Assembly: GCA_025201705.1 (NCBI GenBank)
Contig: MU616675.1
Coordinates: forward strand, 1 to 58,325
Direction of reading: 5' to 3'
Length of the DNA: 58,325 bases
Source of the DNA: Dissophora ornata
Lineage: Eukaryota > Mortierellomycota > Mortierellomycetes > Mortierellales > Mortierellaceae
In this document: positions 11,065 through 20,882 of the stretch, piece by piece
How the letters are laid out: every line of letters begins with the position of its first letter
How positions within the stretch are numbered: position 1 is the first letter of the stretch
Notes under the pieces: model-generated
What the model was told of the DNA's origin: nothing
Databases searched by the model: none
The model's input: the letters and a program-made list of their open reading frames with translations, nothing else
Program-made: the position numbers and the translations under genes

Positions 11065-12869
11065 TTAAAGGCGCATGGATGATTGTTCGTGGCTTGATCC
11101 ACCTGGAAGAATCGGCCGGCATGGCCCCTTGAGCGCATCAAATAGCAATTCTCTGATCCTGACACAGTTGTTGCGTCTCCGGACATATGTCATTGGGCGT
11201 ACAGCCAAAGGCTGTGGCTCGTAGCTCTTAACCGCATCCAAAAGGTCGTTGAATTCCTCGTCAGAGTCTACATTCACGTCTTCCTTCTCGGCGAGAGGCA
11301 TCTCTGAGTCTCGATTGGCCTTTTCATCTTTCACTAGTAGACAAACGAGATGAATGAGTCACTGCACACGAAAGCTGAAACGAAAACAGCAGTGACAAAC
11401 GTGTGCACTGAATACGTACCTGGTACTGGTTTCTTTTGGTACATCCCAAGGAGAACATCGTATGGCCGAGAGCGACCCTCAACCGCTCGCTTCGAGGACA
11501 TGGAATGGCTCTTGCAGGTCAATGAACGAGCACATGGAGGTCCACCGGGAACCATCACCACACCACACTGTTTGTCCAGATCCAATGGGCCCTTTACGCG
11601 ACCGGGAGGCTTGACCTTTGGTGGTTTGGCTACCTTTTGTTTCTTTTCATGGGGTTTCTTTTCCGGTGTAGGCGGAGGCGACATTTCAACGGCAGATAAG
11701 GGCGTTTCGGGTTCTGCTTCTTCATTGCCTTTGTTAGACTACTGCAGTTACGATATGCGCAATATAACATATACAATCCCGTCAACAGATTTGGCTGTGT
11801 ACCTTCGATAGCGGTCGACTCTTTTCTCTTTTTCGTCTTTGGTGTGTCGGACTTTTTCTCCAAACTATCTGTCCGGATCACCAATGGTGTCTCGACAGTG
11901 GTTTCAGTCTGCTGTGCCTTACATTTTGCTAATGCAGATAATTAACGATATCAAAGAGGGCTAGTGAGAAGGTCAATCAAGGTATTGTATAAACAACAAA
12001 ATCGAATCAGGTAATTACATCGGTGCTCCTTGAATGCACTTGGGATCATAGGTTTGTCGCAGTTGACGCAGGTGACAACAACCACGTCATCTGCCATGGG
12101 CATCCCACCATACGTCTTCATCTCCTTGCACTCCAATCGTGAAGCGGTTGGTGTTTTCGACTTCGATTGAGACACCTTTTCCAAGAGCTCGCAATGGTCT
12201 AAGTCGCAAATATGTGCCAAAAACATCAAGCGGAGGATATTAGGATCTTGGCAATAACTGTGTGCAACACTGTCAAGTGTGATGGCTGCTGTTGGTACAT
12301 TGATGGCACCCACCTTCTGCATCGAGTTGAGAGCGGATTCTTGTCCACGAGGGAGACGTCTTCAATAGTTCGTTATTAGTGGGTACTGAGGCAGATGAAG
12401 ATCCTCGAGGCAGCTTCTTCCAGCGGTCCTGATCCCTAAAGACCGCTAGTGTCTGAGGGCTGACAAGCCCTGAGAGTGAGTTCACAGTGTCCGGACCAAG
12501 GAGCGATTGAGCGTTGTTCAGAATGCCTACGAGAGCAAAAGTATGCGCACGAACGAACGCGTTAGACGTCAATATTTTTATTTTTATTTTTTTTTGCCAC
12601 CAATCCAGTTTGTTCATCGAAAGATATTTTGTATTTCGACGCACCTGCTTCTGCGAGCTCTATCTCCCTTCGCTGTTCCATGAGCAAGCCTGTTTGCCGG
12701 TCGTTCAGAGCCTCCCAGCCAGCTTCAGCCAGGGGTTTGAGCAGGTTGATATTATTCGTGTTAGAGAGAGGCAAGACTCAGCTTCAATATGAAGCACTTG
12801 GTGAAAAGGCAGTCAAATAAAGAGGGTTGGTGCGAATTATATTTTTTTACCAGGAGGGGTTCCAGTCAT
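11065..12869 (-). CDS. SGF73: SAGA complex subunit Sgf73 / ataxin-7 homologue (SCA7 domain), 415 aa
   Basis: Seven exons; introns at 11334-11419, 11729-11802, 11929-12018, 12199-12313, 12527-12644 and 12777-12850, total 1248 nt. The start codon sits in a 19-nt first exon. An N-terminal zinc finger is rebuilt across the 11929-12018 intron (CVNC ... FKEHRSKC), like the first finger of yeast Sgf73. The SCA7 domain follows at about residues 265-325, with its Cys3-His set visible (CGVVMVP ... [10 protein letters not shown]) before a basic RPYDVLL segment. In yeast, Sgf73 anchors the Ubp8 deubiquitinase module in SAGA and also links to the TREX-2 export complex; the same nuclear role is expected here. 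At 415 aa it is shorter than yeast Sgf73 (657 aa), with a reduced C-terminus. A conserved helix with DRWKKL precedes the finger. Confidence 0.9.
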
Positions 12870-13448
12870 GATGAAGTTTATAGACGAATAAAAGTTGATG
12901 CCGGTGAGATGTTACACAGGTAGGGCGTGAGGATGTGGGCGATGCGTTGTGTTGCTGAGCACAAGCACATCCAGCAAGGACGATGGGCTGGATGAAAGGT
13001 GTGGATGAGTCTGTGGTCTTTGTGGAGATGGACGAGATCAATGTGGCGGGCTACAAAGAAAAAAAACCCCCTCGTGTCGTGTCCTGCAGGTCACAGCCCT
13101 TAAACAGTCTCGACATGAGCGCCTTGACCCATGCCGCAGGAAAGGCACAAAAACACTTGGTGCGGATCCTAGAAGTTGTCTCCCTCTTCTAACCTTTGGT
13201 CTACACTATATAGGACTCAACACTATATCGAGCGTCAGGTGCAACAAGAGTATTTACGTGTCGCTTGACTGCGACTGGGAGTAGGATTGCGGATATGTGT
13301 CTTGAGAAGAATTCTTGACCGGTAACACTGCACACCTGAGTGCTCATCCTCTCAAGTCTTCATCTGAGTCGTGACCATCGCCAGAGCTTGGTTTTAGACC
13401 ATAATAGCCCAGGCTTGTATCCTGGCAGTGTACTTCAGTGATGCTTTC
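12870..13448. other. Intergenic, upstream of SGF73
   Basis: No supported gene. It contains the promoter and leader of SGF73 (minus strand) and, to the right, the edge of a relic zone. Confidence 0.5.
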
Positions 13449-13625
13449 TCAACGTCTTCCATCAACTGGTCCAGGTAGCCAGTTTTCTTCAAGAAAGCCT
13501 ATATCGAGGGCGCTATAGGGAACACGTTTGGTCAAGGCGTCTTGTAATGAAGTACCTCCGCGAACAACGAGCTCGGTTTGTCTTGGGTTTGCGATGCTTC
13601 CTGTAACCTGTGTCACGAGACCCAT
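13449..13625 (-). pseudogene. Unidentified 58-codon open fragment, probably the end of a decayed gene
   Basis: The minus strand has an uninterrupted 58-codon frame from an ATG, with protein-like composition (TELVVRGGTSLQDAL ... LEENWLPGPVDGR). Directly after it, a second frame continues in register (VEKASLKYTARIQAWAIMV, then stop, to about 13390), as if one base had been lost near 13450. I do not recognise the family. Lying next to mobile-element debris, it reads as the last part of a broken gene rather than a working small gene. Confidence 0.3.
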
Positions 13626-13683
13626 GATATATCGATATGATTCTCGAGAATCCGCGGAGTGGTTCGCCTAGAGCAAGTCATCG

Positions 13684-14540
13684 TTGCGGCGCTCGAGGAT
13701 GGTGTCGCTCAGTCCGATACTGGGCTACTCTTCAGCTGCACTGTACAAGATGTCTCACGTGGTTCTCGACCAGTCCACTAGATTTTTCTTGTTGATGACC
13801 GTTACCGCCTTGTATCGTTTAATACAAAGACAACGAGTGCAAAGATGCTTCGCCATGAAAGAGGATAGTGAGCATATGTGGATCTGTTCGGAATCAGAGG
13901 CGGCTTGAGAGGCTCTGTGGACAGACGCCTACGACAAGGTGAACGGTTGGGGATCCAGAGCAACCACCAAGTACAACAGCTAAAGCTTTAAAAAGTGGAA
14001 AAAGCGCAAGGGCGGCCCGCCACCGCCTTCTCTCAAGTGGCACCACGTTACCTCTCAGCGATGCAAGACTCTACTGGAACAAGTCATAGCACAGCCCATC
14101 CAGGACGTTGAGATGCCAGTCTTTGACCTTGACGCGAAGTGGACGGTCCGCAGCCTAAACCCGGGACTGGTCCCCGTCGCCCTAACAAGAGTATGGCGAC
14201 CGCTGTTCAACAATCTGCCATCGAGCATAGTGCGACGAGTAGTCCGGTCCGTCTGTCGTTTCATTGAGGGGGAAGCACGCAAGCGGATATGGGAACCCAT
14301 ATGCGAGGATACAATCAAATAGAAGAGGTTGGAGAGGATCTCCGAAAAGCAAAAGAAGACCCGGCCAGAAGGCGTGCAAAGTGGGTCGTGGAGGCAGAGC
14401 AGGCAGATACCTGGAGAGCAACCAGACAATCAAGTCGCCGATTTGGCAGTGCCGGCGAGTCTCAAAGGGCAAAGACACTCAGGAATTATGGAGAGGAGGA
14501 GGGAGGTGACTGTCGAGCAATTTGAGGATGACTAGATCTC
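13684..14540 (+). pseudogene. Decayed mobile-element ORF, probably the C-terminal part of a retrotransposon protein
   Basis: Several plus-strand frames follow one another with stops and frameshifts between them. First comes a cysteine/histidine motif (RCFAMKEDSEHMWIC at about 13847-13890), then a basic proline-rich stretch (KKRKGGPPPPSLKWHHV), then a long frame with LNPGLVPVALTRVWRPLF and RKRIWEPICEDTI to about 14320, then a third frame to about 14535. A C/H knuckle followed by a basic tail is what the 3' end of a LINE-type reverse transcriptase ORF can look like, but no reverse transcriptase motif is present. Class is uncertain; that it is dead is clear. Confidence 0.45.
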
Positions 14541-14816
14541 CTTGAGCTTGCCCCAGAAGGAGAAGGGCAGCAAGGGTCACCCGAGGTTACGCGGTTAACG
14601 CTGTGAACGCCTCACAGTCGTCAACCTAAATTAGACAAGAGCACTTTAATATTATTACAAAAGACTGAAGCCAGTCTTTTCATTATTTATTGGCCCATCG
14701 CAGGCTCTGCGATGTTGGAGCACGACCCCAGAAATATTAGGTTGTGAGCTTCCAAGCTACTGGACAGCCACGGGTATGAAATTACAAGTGTATGATACAT
14801 CTATACAAGTTTTCTC

Positions 14817-16365
14817 TCAGGGGAATACTTGTGCGAGCGCAAGAGCCATTCCGACGGCTGCCGTGGCAGCTGTGAGCACCATCGGCCAAGCACGTCCAAC
14901 AAAACTGGATATTGTCACCCGTTTTCCATTCTTTGCATCGTCTATGCTCATACTGCTCATATCCGCCAATTGTGGCAAGGCTTTCAGTTCAAAATGCGTG
15001 CGTTTCTTGCCAATCGCACTTGATATATACAGGTAATGTCCGTCGCGGATCCAAGGGCTACGCATGCGGAACCACCAGGGCCATTTGTTGACCAACCAGA
15101 GGTCGAAGACCATAAAGTTTATGATGCCCTTCGTAATGAGGTGGTAGCCTGGTGACATCGTGGGCAGTCCATTATCCTTCCAGAGCTCTTTCCCCAGCAG
15201 GTGCTCAGCCAGGGCCAAATGAATCTTATATGGGTCCGGCAATCCAATGGCCGTTATAATCTTGGTCGGGATGATAGGCTGTGGGGCTATGTTCTGAAGC
15301 AGTGATGCGCACGAGCGGCCACTCTCCGAGTCCGGGTCTGCGAGGTGCAAGACGATGGATTCCAGACAAGCATCGGCCAGTTCTGGAGAGTGTGTGACGC
15401 CGAGGACATCATCGACACCCATCATGTAGCCGACATACCGCCAAAGATGCAAATAGTCCTCACGCTCTTGTGGCGCCATGTGAACATCCATTCTTTTCTC
15501 CATTACTCGCCACATGGTATTAGAGAAAGAGAAAAGGGTAGCGAGCAGATCCTCTTGGTTGATAGGGACACCATGCTCCTCAACATTATAGTACTTGGAG
15601 TGGGCGCGACTAAGTCTGGAGAGCCGCGTGCGTACGTTTGCGTGGAGGAGCCGCACTCGTATAATAGACTCCCATGCGACGCCAGTGCCTGGTTGAAGAT
15701 ACTCGAGTGAGTGAGTCACATCGAGGATGAATTGAGCTGTCTCCATGACACGCTGCTTCGTCTTCTTGCCGTTGAGGAACCCGGTTGAGTTCAGGACCTT
15801 GGCAATCTTGGGGATAGCAAACCCTCCAGCGAGAGAGAAATGAAGGAGGGCATTGATTATGAATAGGTGATAACGCCTATGTGGGAAAATGTGGAGCATG
15901 AGATATTAAGGCGGATGAGCGATTGATACTGGAGAGCATAAGGAACATGTGCGTTGACTTCCTTTACGGCTGTAGATGTACAATGCACATGCGTACTCAC
16001 CAGTAGACTTCCTGTCCTCGTCGTACTTGTTCCCAATCGACCCACTCAGGAACGGTCATCATTTGGTCCATGAGCAGTTGAGGGGCAGGGCTCTCTTGTT
16101 CATTCTCAGGACGGGAGGTATATTCGAGCAATGCTTTGAATCCGTCTTGCCCTGGCTTGACTTTGAGGACTTCTAGTGCATTGTCGGCCAGCACGTCCCC
16201 TACTTTTCGTAGGGGTTCAAGTCGGCTCGCGGGGATGTGGTTCTCTGTCCACAAAATATCATAGTCCCAATGGACAAACAGCTCACCAGGTTTGAGCGTT
16301 TCAGTTATAGCCGCAAAGGGGGCTTTTCGCTCGGTATCAAATGTGAATCCTGCTGGGCACGACAT
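14817..16365 (-). CDS. MpaB / latex-clearing-type oxygenase domain protein (DUF2236), 474 aa
   Basis: Two exons joined over an intron at 15877-16000 (TACTG|GTGAGT ... CATAG|GCGTTAT), total 1425 nt. The start is the first ATG in frame (MSCPAGFTF). The protein has the long helical domain of the MpaB/Lcp family, with an arginine- and histidine-rich core (SRLSRAHSKYY, LWRYVGYMMGVDDV) and an aromatic C-terminal part (MVFDLWLVNKWPWWFRMRSP). A hydrophobic segment near the C-terminus (about 452-472) suggests membrane anchoring, as in ER-bound MpaB. Family members use heme b for oxidative cleavage of terpenoid or polyisoprene chains; the substrate here cannot be inferred. No biosynthetic genes lie nearby, so cluster membership is unlikely. 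Confidence 0.75.
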
Positions 16366-17617
16366 GCTTGCTGTTATCGGTGATTTTCTTATGGAAGACG
16401 GAATGTGGAGTGCACGGTTTTGATTGAATATAATGGAACAATATGGCACGCGTTCGACAAAGATTTGAATTGAAAACGGGCGAAGGAAACTAGATGTCTG
16501 TACACTCGTGTGAACGCCAGGATATCGAAAGAACAAAGTGAGCGGAAAAGAGCAGATGCGAACGAGGTGGAGAGGACGGGGGAAAGAGGGCGAAGGGGGA
16601 AAGTATGAATGACTCCAGGTTCTTATATTTATTGCAATGGTACGATGGTACGATGGTACGATGGGCACCAGCTGCGAGGCGATAGCTTATTCCTGTGCCA
16701 AGATAGGATCTATCCTGCCAAACCGTCTTTCCCGTCCAAAAGAGCACAGGAGGTACAAAGTGGTTTTGCCTCTTGTATTATTCCCCCCTGCCTGCACCTT
16801 TCTTGCATGTGTACAGGTGTATGATGCTCGGAGTTCTAGGCTTAGTTGTTTACCGTTGGAGTGCATGTCCACATTCGATTCTTCCCGTTGGCTCTTTCGC
16901 ATCTTCGGTTCCATTTTTTTTTTAATAACAACATTACGCATCTTCGGTTCCAAGACCAATCACCCAAAGGGTCGTAAACACTATGAATATCCTAGTATGG
17001 GAGTAGTCTATCGATTAGAGTTAGCACGCTCACAAAAAACAAAAAGCACGTCGGTTTTGTACACTCATGGCCGCATGGATAGCATTATTGGTAGCAACAC
17101 ATTCATATTATTGTTGACTCGGCCCGGAGACGTTTTACCGATCACTCTGACTCTAGCTTGCGATAGTTGTTCCCTGGCGAGTCCTTGTCCATCACGAATG
17201 TCTTTTTTGCTATACCCGACCGTTCACATGGACTTTACAAGACGAGTCTGTGCCCAGCATAAATTTGCATATTCAGGGGTCACGCCTCTTCTTGTCGCCA
17301 CCCTCTGCTTCTCGCGCCTCTCTGCCCGTGGACTCGCTAGAATGTGTGCGGACGTGAAACCATAAAAAAAAGGCCCCTGGAAACATAACTCCTAGTCGCT
17401 GGAGAGTGGCACTGTCATCTTACTGATGTCCCCCCTGCGTAGCTGTTGATTCTCACCACGGGCCTCCGTAATCCGCATCCTCATCGCTCTCATCCTCGTC
17501 AAGCCGGAGCTCGTCGAAATCCGCTCATTGCTCACCTTGGACCCTTTCCAAAGCATCTTCTTCCCAGGCACGACTTCACCTTTTAACCGAAAGTCCTGGA
17601 AACATCATTCTTCATCC
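16366..17617. other. Intergenic, upstream of the MpaB-type gene
   Basis: No supported gene. The minus strand is CT-rich from 16370 to 16620, consistent with the leader of the MpaB-type gene. An 8-bp tandem repeat lies at 16637-16664; the long plus-strand frame beginning in it is an accident of the repeat. Confidence 0.5.
16637..16664. repeat. 8-bp tandem repeat (ATGGTACG), 3.5 copies
   Basis: Three perfect copies of ATGGTACG and a half copy lie head to tail, upstream of the MpaB-type gene. Confidence 0.9.
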
Positions 17618-18712
17618 TCATCTGAAATGAAAATTCCATAAGAATATGAGAATCTCGACATTCTGCCCATTGTGTTTGTTCTCTGCCTTCACGAGTTGAT
17701 CAGGGAACCTTTTTCTCTCGGGTAGATCAAAGTACCAGCCCAGGGCGTCATACTCCAAACCGGCATTCCTACAAGTGTAGACGAATTGGTAAGTGCATGA
17801 GAGAGGCAGCATCATGACCATACCGCGCGCTGCTATCGTTGTGAGCCCAAACAGGTCTTTCACTTTTCTTGTAGCCTGGGAGAAACGAGAAGACCTTCCA
17901 AAGATTTGTTTGTGGAACATCGAATGTGAACTTGCTACAATATGAACTGCGGAAGCAGCAACCCGCAGTTCCTGTCGCTCTTGATGCTCCATCAGCTACT
18001 CTTGCTGAGATCTCGGCTGTTCTTCTTGAGACATCTGGTTGGCAAGGCTGTGGAATGAGTTGACCGCGCCGGATCTTGGTCTCGCCATGCACATGGATAT
18101 GAGGATCAATGAGTTTCGAATTCCTGTGATGAGTATCAATCACCTGCAGGGGCTTGACTTGAAACCCGCGGAACTCATAGATCTGGAGCATTTGTGGCAG
18201 AGATGTGATGAGAGGGCGTTGGTCAAAGTTTGGTCTAGCTTGTCAGGTTTCATGCGTCTTGAAGGATGATGCCTCATATGAACAAGCAGCCTGAAACCTG
18301 ATACGACCGACTAGAGTGCTATTAACAAGCTTGGTAGTTAACTTGGCGGTGGATATCGATTCTGCTACTAGAGCCCAATGAACAGTGGATTCTACAAAGC
18401 CATTTGGATCGACTCCAAAAAGGGGTTTTCCACGGCATATCCTTGTTAAAGTTGGAAAGATGAGACGTTGGCAGTGTGACAAGACTGCGCTCGATAAAGT
18501 AAGGTTCGTTCGTCCATTTTGTTGAAATGGGCCATGTAAAACGCGCCGATCGTTGCGTTCTTGGGCAGATAATAGGCGTCCATCTGGCCTACGCTCCGGC
18601 AGCCCATGTGGCGGATGTGACCGATGTTCAAGCTGAGGCGGTATGCTTCTGATATCGCAGCATGGTGCCCTGCATGTGTAGCTCTGAGCGAATAAACCTC
18701 GCAGGCACGCAT
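17618..18712 (-). pseudogene. Decayed Ndc10/Crypton-type tyrosine-recombinase-like ORF
   Basis: The clearest part is 18712-18446 (minus). It reads ATHAGHHAAISEAYRL, then IRHMGCRSVGQMDAYYLPKN, then AFYMAHFNK. This matches a tyrosine-recombinase C-terminus: an H-A-G-R box (here H-A-G-H), a G-R-W box (here G-C-R) and a tyrosine in QMDAYY. Loss of the arginine argues the enzyme is dead. Downstream, frameshifted pieces continue: RQRLIFPTLTRI in one frame, then FRLLVHMRH and GIILQDA in others, a layout seen after the recombinase core in Crypton/Ndc10-domain proteins. Below about 18230 the frames no longer make sense, so the left boundary is approximate. Confidence 0.5.
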
Positions 18713-19304
18713 AATTGCTTCAGTGAAAGGGTCTAGGACTGGATTTTGAGGGCTTTTTTTCTTGTCACTCTAGCTCATCTGATCACCTTTGAGAAGTCGG
18801 ACATGGGTTCCTTATCAACCCAGAAAAAAAAAATCCGTTGCCCCGAGACTGACTGGGACGGCCGTGCTTATCCACTTCGGCCCGTTCAATAACTCAGAAA
18901 AAAAAATGAAATAAAAAGCTTGCCTGACTATGTATTCCATCGCTTGTGATTATATCGGTAGTAACGACTTTGGTTGTCGATTCTTCGTCATTATCAGCAC
19001 TAACGTCGCCATCCCTGAATGATGGGGATGCTGTAGAATCCAAGGCTTGGGATATCCCCCAGTTCATTGTGTTCCTGTTTGATGGTGGTGTAAAGGGTAC
19101 CCAAGGTTGCGGAAACCTCAACATCTGCTTTCGTCCTCGTCCACTTCACCTTCTGCAACTTGACTGACACCAAGCTAACTTATCCCATGTAACCAGCATT
19201 TAGGTTGGATCTTCTTCGCACTGTCCTGTGAAACACAACGGATTCGAAGTAGTACAATATCTGCAAGGCCGCCAGGGTCACTTCGAAGTGTGGAAGGCTC
19301 TGCA
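18713..19304. other. Relic spacer, no gene seen
   Basis: It lies between the recombinase-like relic and the second nuclease relic. It contains short A-rich runs and no readable protein. It could be the eroded 5' part of the nuclease relic on its right. Confidence 0.4.
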
Positions 19305-19711
19305 AGACCTTTCTTTGTCGTTGGGAAGGGGCCGTTCGGACCCAAAATCAACCCGATGCTGTACCAATGCTTTATTTCATTTTTGAGAAAGAAGGTGCTG
19401 CATTGCTAAATGGATCCAGCAGGCCGATGAAAAGTCGTTTTCATCCACTCAAACTAACCGGCTTCCTCGTGCCACTTTCCGTGACTTCAGGTCGTCGCGC
19501 TGAATGGCGCCATCGCCTACAGCGACGAGTACGGCATTTCGTTGGTATGCTGCCAGTGCAAGACGGAGGGCAGCTGGTCCAGCATGCGATTCACTGTCCT
19601 GGCTGCGACCAAGAAAGGGACCGTGACCACAACGGAGCGACCTTAGCCTTGGCAGCATTGTGCCTTATCAATGAGAAGCGTTGGCCACCTGAATTAGAAA
19701 GTGCCACGTAA
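19305..19711 (+). pseudogene. Decayed TnpB/Fanzor-like nuclease C-terminus (relic 2)
   Basis: The plus strand reads RPFFVVGKGPFGPKIN then FISFLRKK. Next is a stretch with a stop that looks like an intron (AAGAAG|GTGCTG ... ACTTCAG|GTCGTC) and then VVALNGAIAYSDEYGISLVC followed by CQCKTEG. After a one-base shift at about 19573 it continues as HCPGCDQERDRDHNGATLALAAL and on to KRWPPEL. The E-Y-x2-S-x2-C-x2-C ... C-x2-C ... R-D-x-N-G-A layout is that of the RuvC-II, zinc-ribbon and RuvC-III end of TnpB/Fanzor proteins. It matches relic 1 in motif order but not in sequence, so the two are different families of copies. Confidence 0.55.
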
Positions 19712-19851
19712 AGCTCCGCGTGGGGTGCAGACTACAGTACTGGCCCTGCATTTTATTACAAATGGTCTATTATTTGTAGCTTTGTTGGATCAGAAGAGAA
19801 CATGGGAGAGGTAAACAAGAAGGAGATGAAAGTGGGTGGCTATTAAAGGGC

Positions 19852-20660
19852 TTAAAGACCTCCTGCTCCGCCCATGTTCTGCGACTCGCGCTGGACGCGG
19901 TTGATGTAAGTACGCGAAACAATGTTCCATGCCTCCATGTAGCGATCCATGCACTTGGAGAGGCAGTCCTGTGGTAAGGTGAGAGGAAAGCACAGTAAAA
20001 GACAGTGATATCCGCCGTCCAGCAAATCAAAAGTAACAATGGCAGGGCGGCAGTTGTATCACGAAAAGAAGGGGTTCAGATGGTCAGATCATTGACATCC
20101 ATTCGCGCACATTTCAAAGCATCGAAATCTAATAGTGCCTTGTCATTAGCACTGACCTGCTCTCCGCCGCTCAACTTGGGGCCGGGCTTGAGAACGCACT
20201 TGGCGAAGCACTTCTCGTTGATTTTCTGCAAGTATCGACGTGAATATCAAAGATTGTGAGCTTTCAAATCTGTTGTTTCACCACCTATGCTTCATGCGCT
20301 GGGACTCAGCAGGTCGCAATGACATCCGGATACATACGTTGATCAGCTCCTGGGCATTGGCAAGGGCAAGCTCGCTGCGAACCTGATCCATGACCTGCTG
20401 CTTCTTAGCCTCCTGTTACCGCCCAATGTTGAAATATTGCAATATGAAGAAAACAGAAAGAGAAACGCCTGTGTCAGTATTGTGGGAGCAGATCAGAAGC
20501 CAATGAGTTCTCCTAAGAATTGAACTTCTTCCGGCTCTGAGATTCTTTAAAGGTTGCAACAACTCTCAGCCAGAGCAAATGACGACTCGCTGAAGGACGC
20601 GTATGAATATCCCGAAGCACACACCATGGAGCTGCCGCCGTAGTTTCCAAAGTCAGACAT
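19852..20660 (-). CDS. TIM13: Mitochondrial small TIM chaperone Tim13, 98 aa
   Basis: Four exons; introns at 19969-20156, 20226-20337 and 20413-20624. Exon lengths are 36, 75, 69 and 117 nt, total 297. The twin CX3C signature is present: C43-x3-C47 (CFAKC) and C62-x3-C66 (CLSKC), 14 residues apart. The flanks match Tim13: [18 protein letters not shown] before, and [17 protein letters not shown] after, where yeast has YMRSWNVISKAYISRIQ. With Tim8 it chaperones hydrophobic precursors across the intermembrane space to the TIM22 route. Length is normal for the family. The gene is divergent from NPR2, with only 222 bp between the two start codons. Confidence 0.93.
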
Positions 20661-20882
20661 GTTGTTGTATATAAATATTGCAGTGGTGATGGGGAAAGTG
20701 GTGTGGATGGATCTCTCGATCAGTCCTATTTACACAGTGGTCCGCGGTGACTGTGTTTATGACGGGAAGGCCTACACGGAGCCAGTGCCTTATCACGTGG
20801 ACACACAAATTGATACGCTTCCCCATGGTGCTGCAGAGCGAACACGTTCGCCAGGACGCCGGGCATCGCATCACAAGACACC
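20661..20882. promoter_or_regulatory. Shared divergent promoter of TIM13 and NPR2
   Basis: The start codons of TIM13 (minus) and NPR2 (plus) are 222 bp apart, so both core promoters must lie in or overlap this interval. An A/T-rich TATATAAATATT lies just upstream of the TIM13 ATG. No binding site was identified with confidence. Confidence 0.6.

Noticed and set aside
12273..12322. Apparent frameshift in SGF73 between two overlapping open frames
   Set aside because: An intron at 12199-12313 (GAAG|GTGGGT ... CTTAG|ACCATT) joins them cleanly, so the gene is intact.
16637..17365. 242-aa plus-strand ORF
   Set aside because: It starts inside an 8-bp tandem repeat, has no domain, and its composition is that of non-coding CT-rich sequence.
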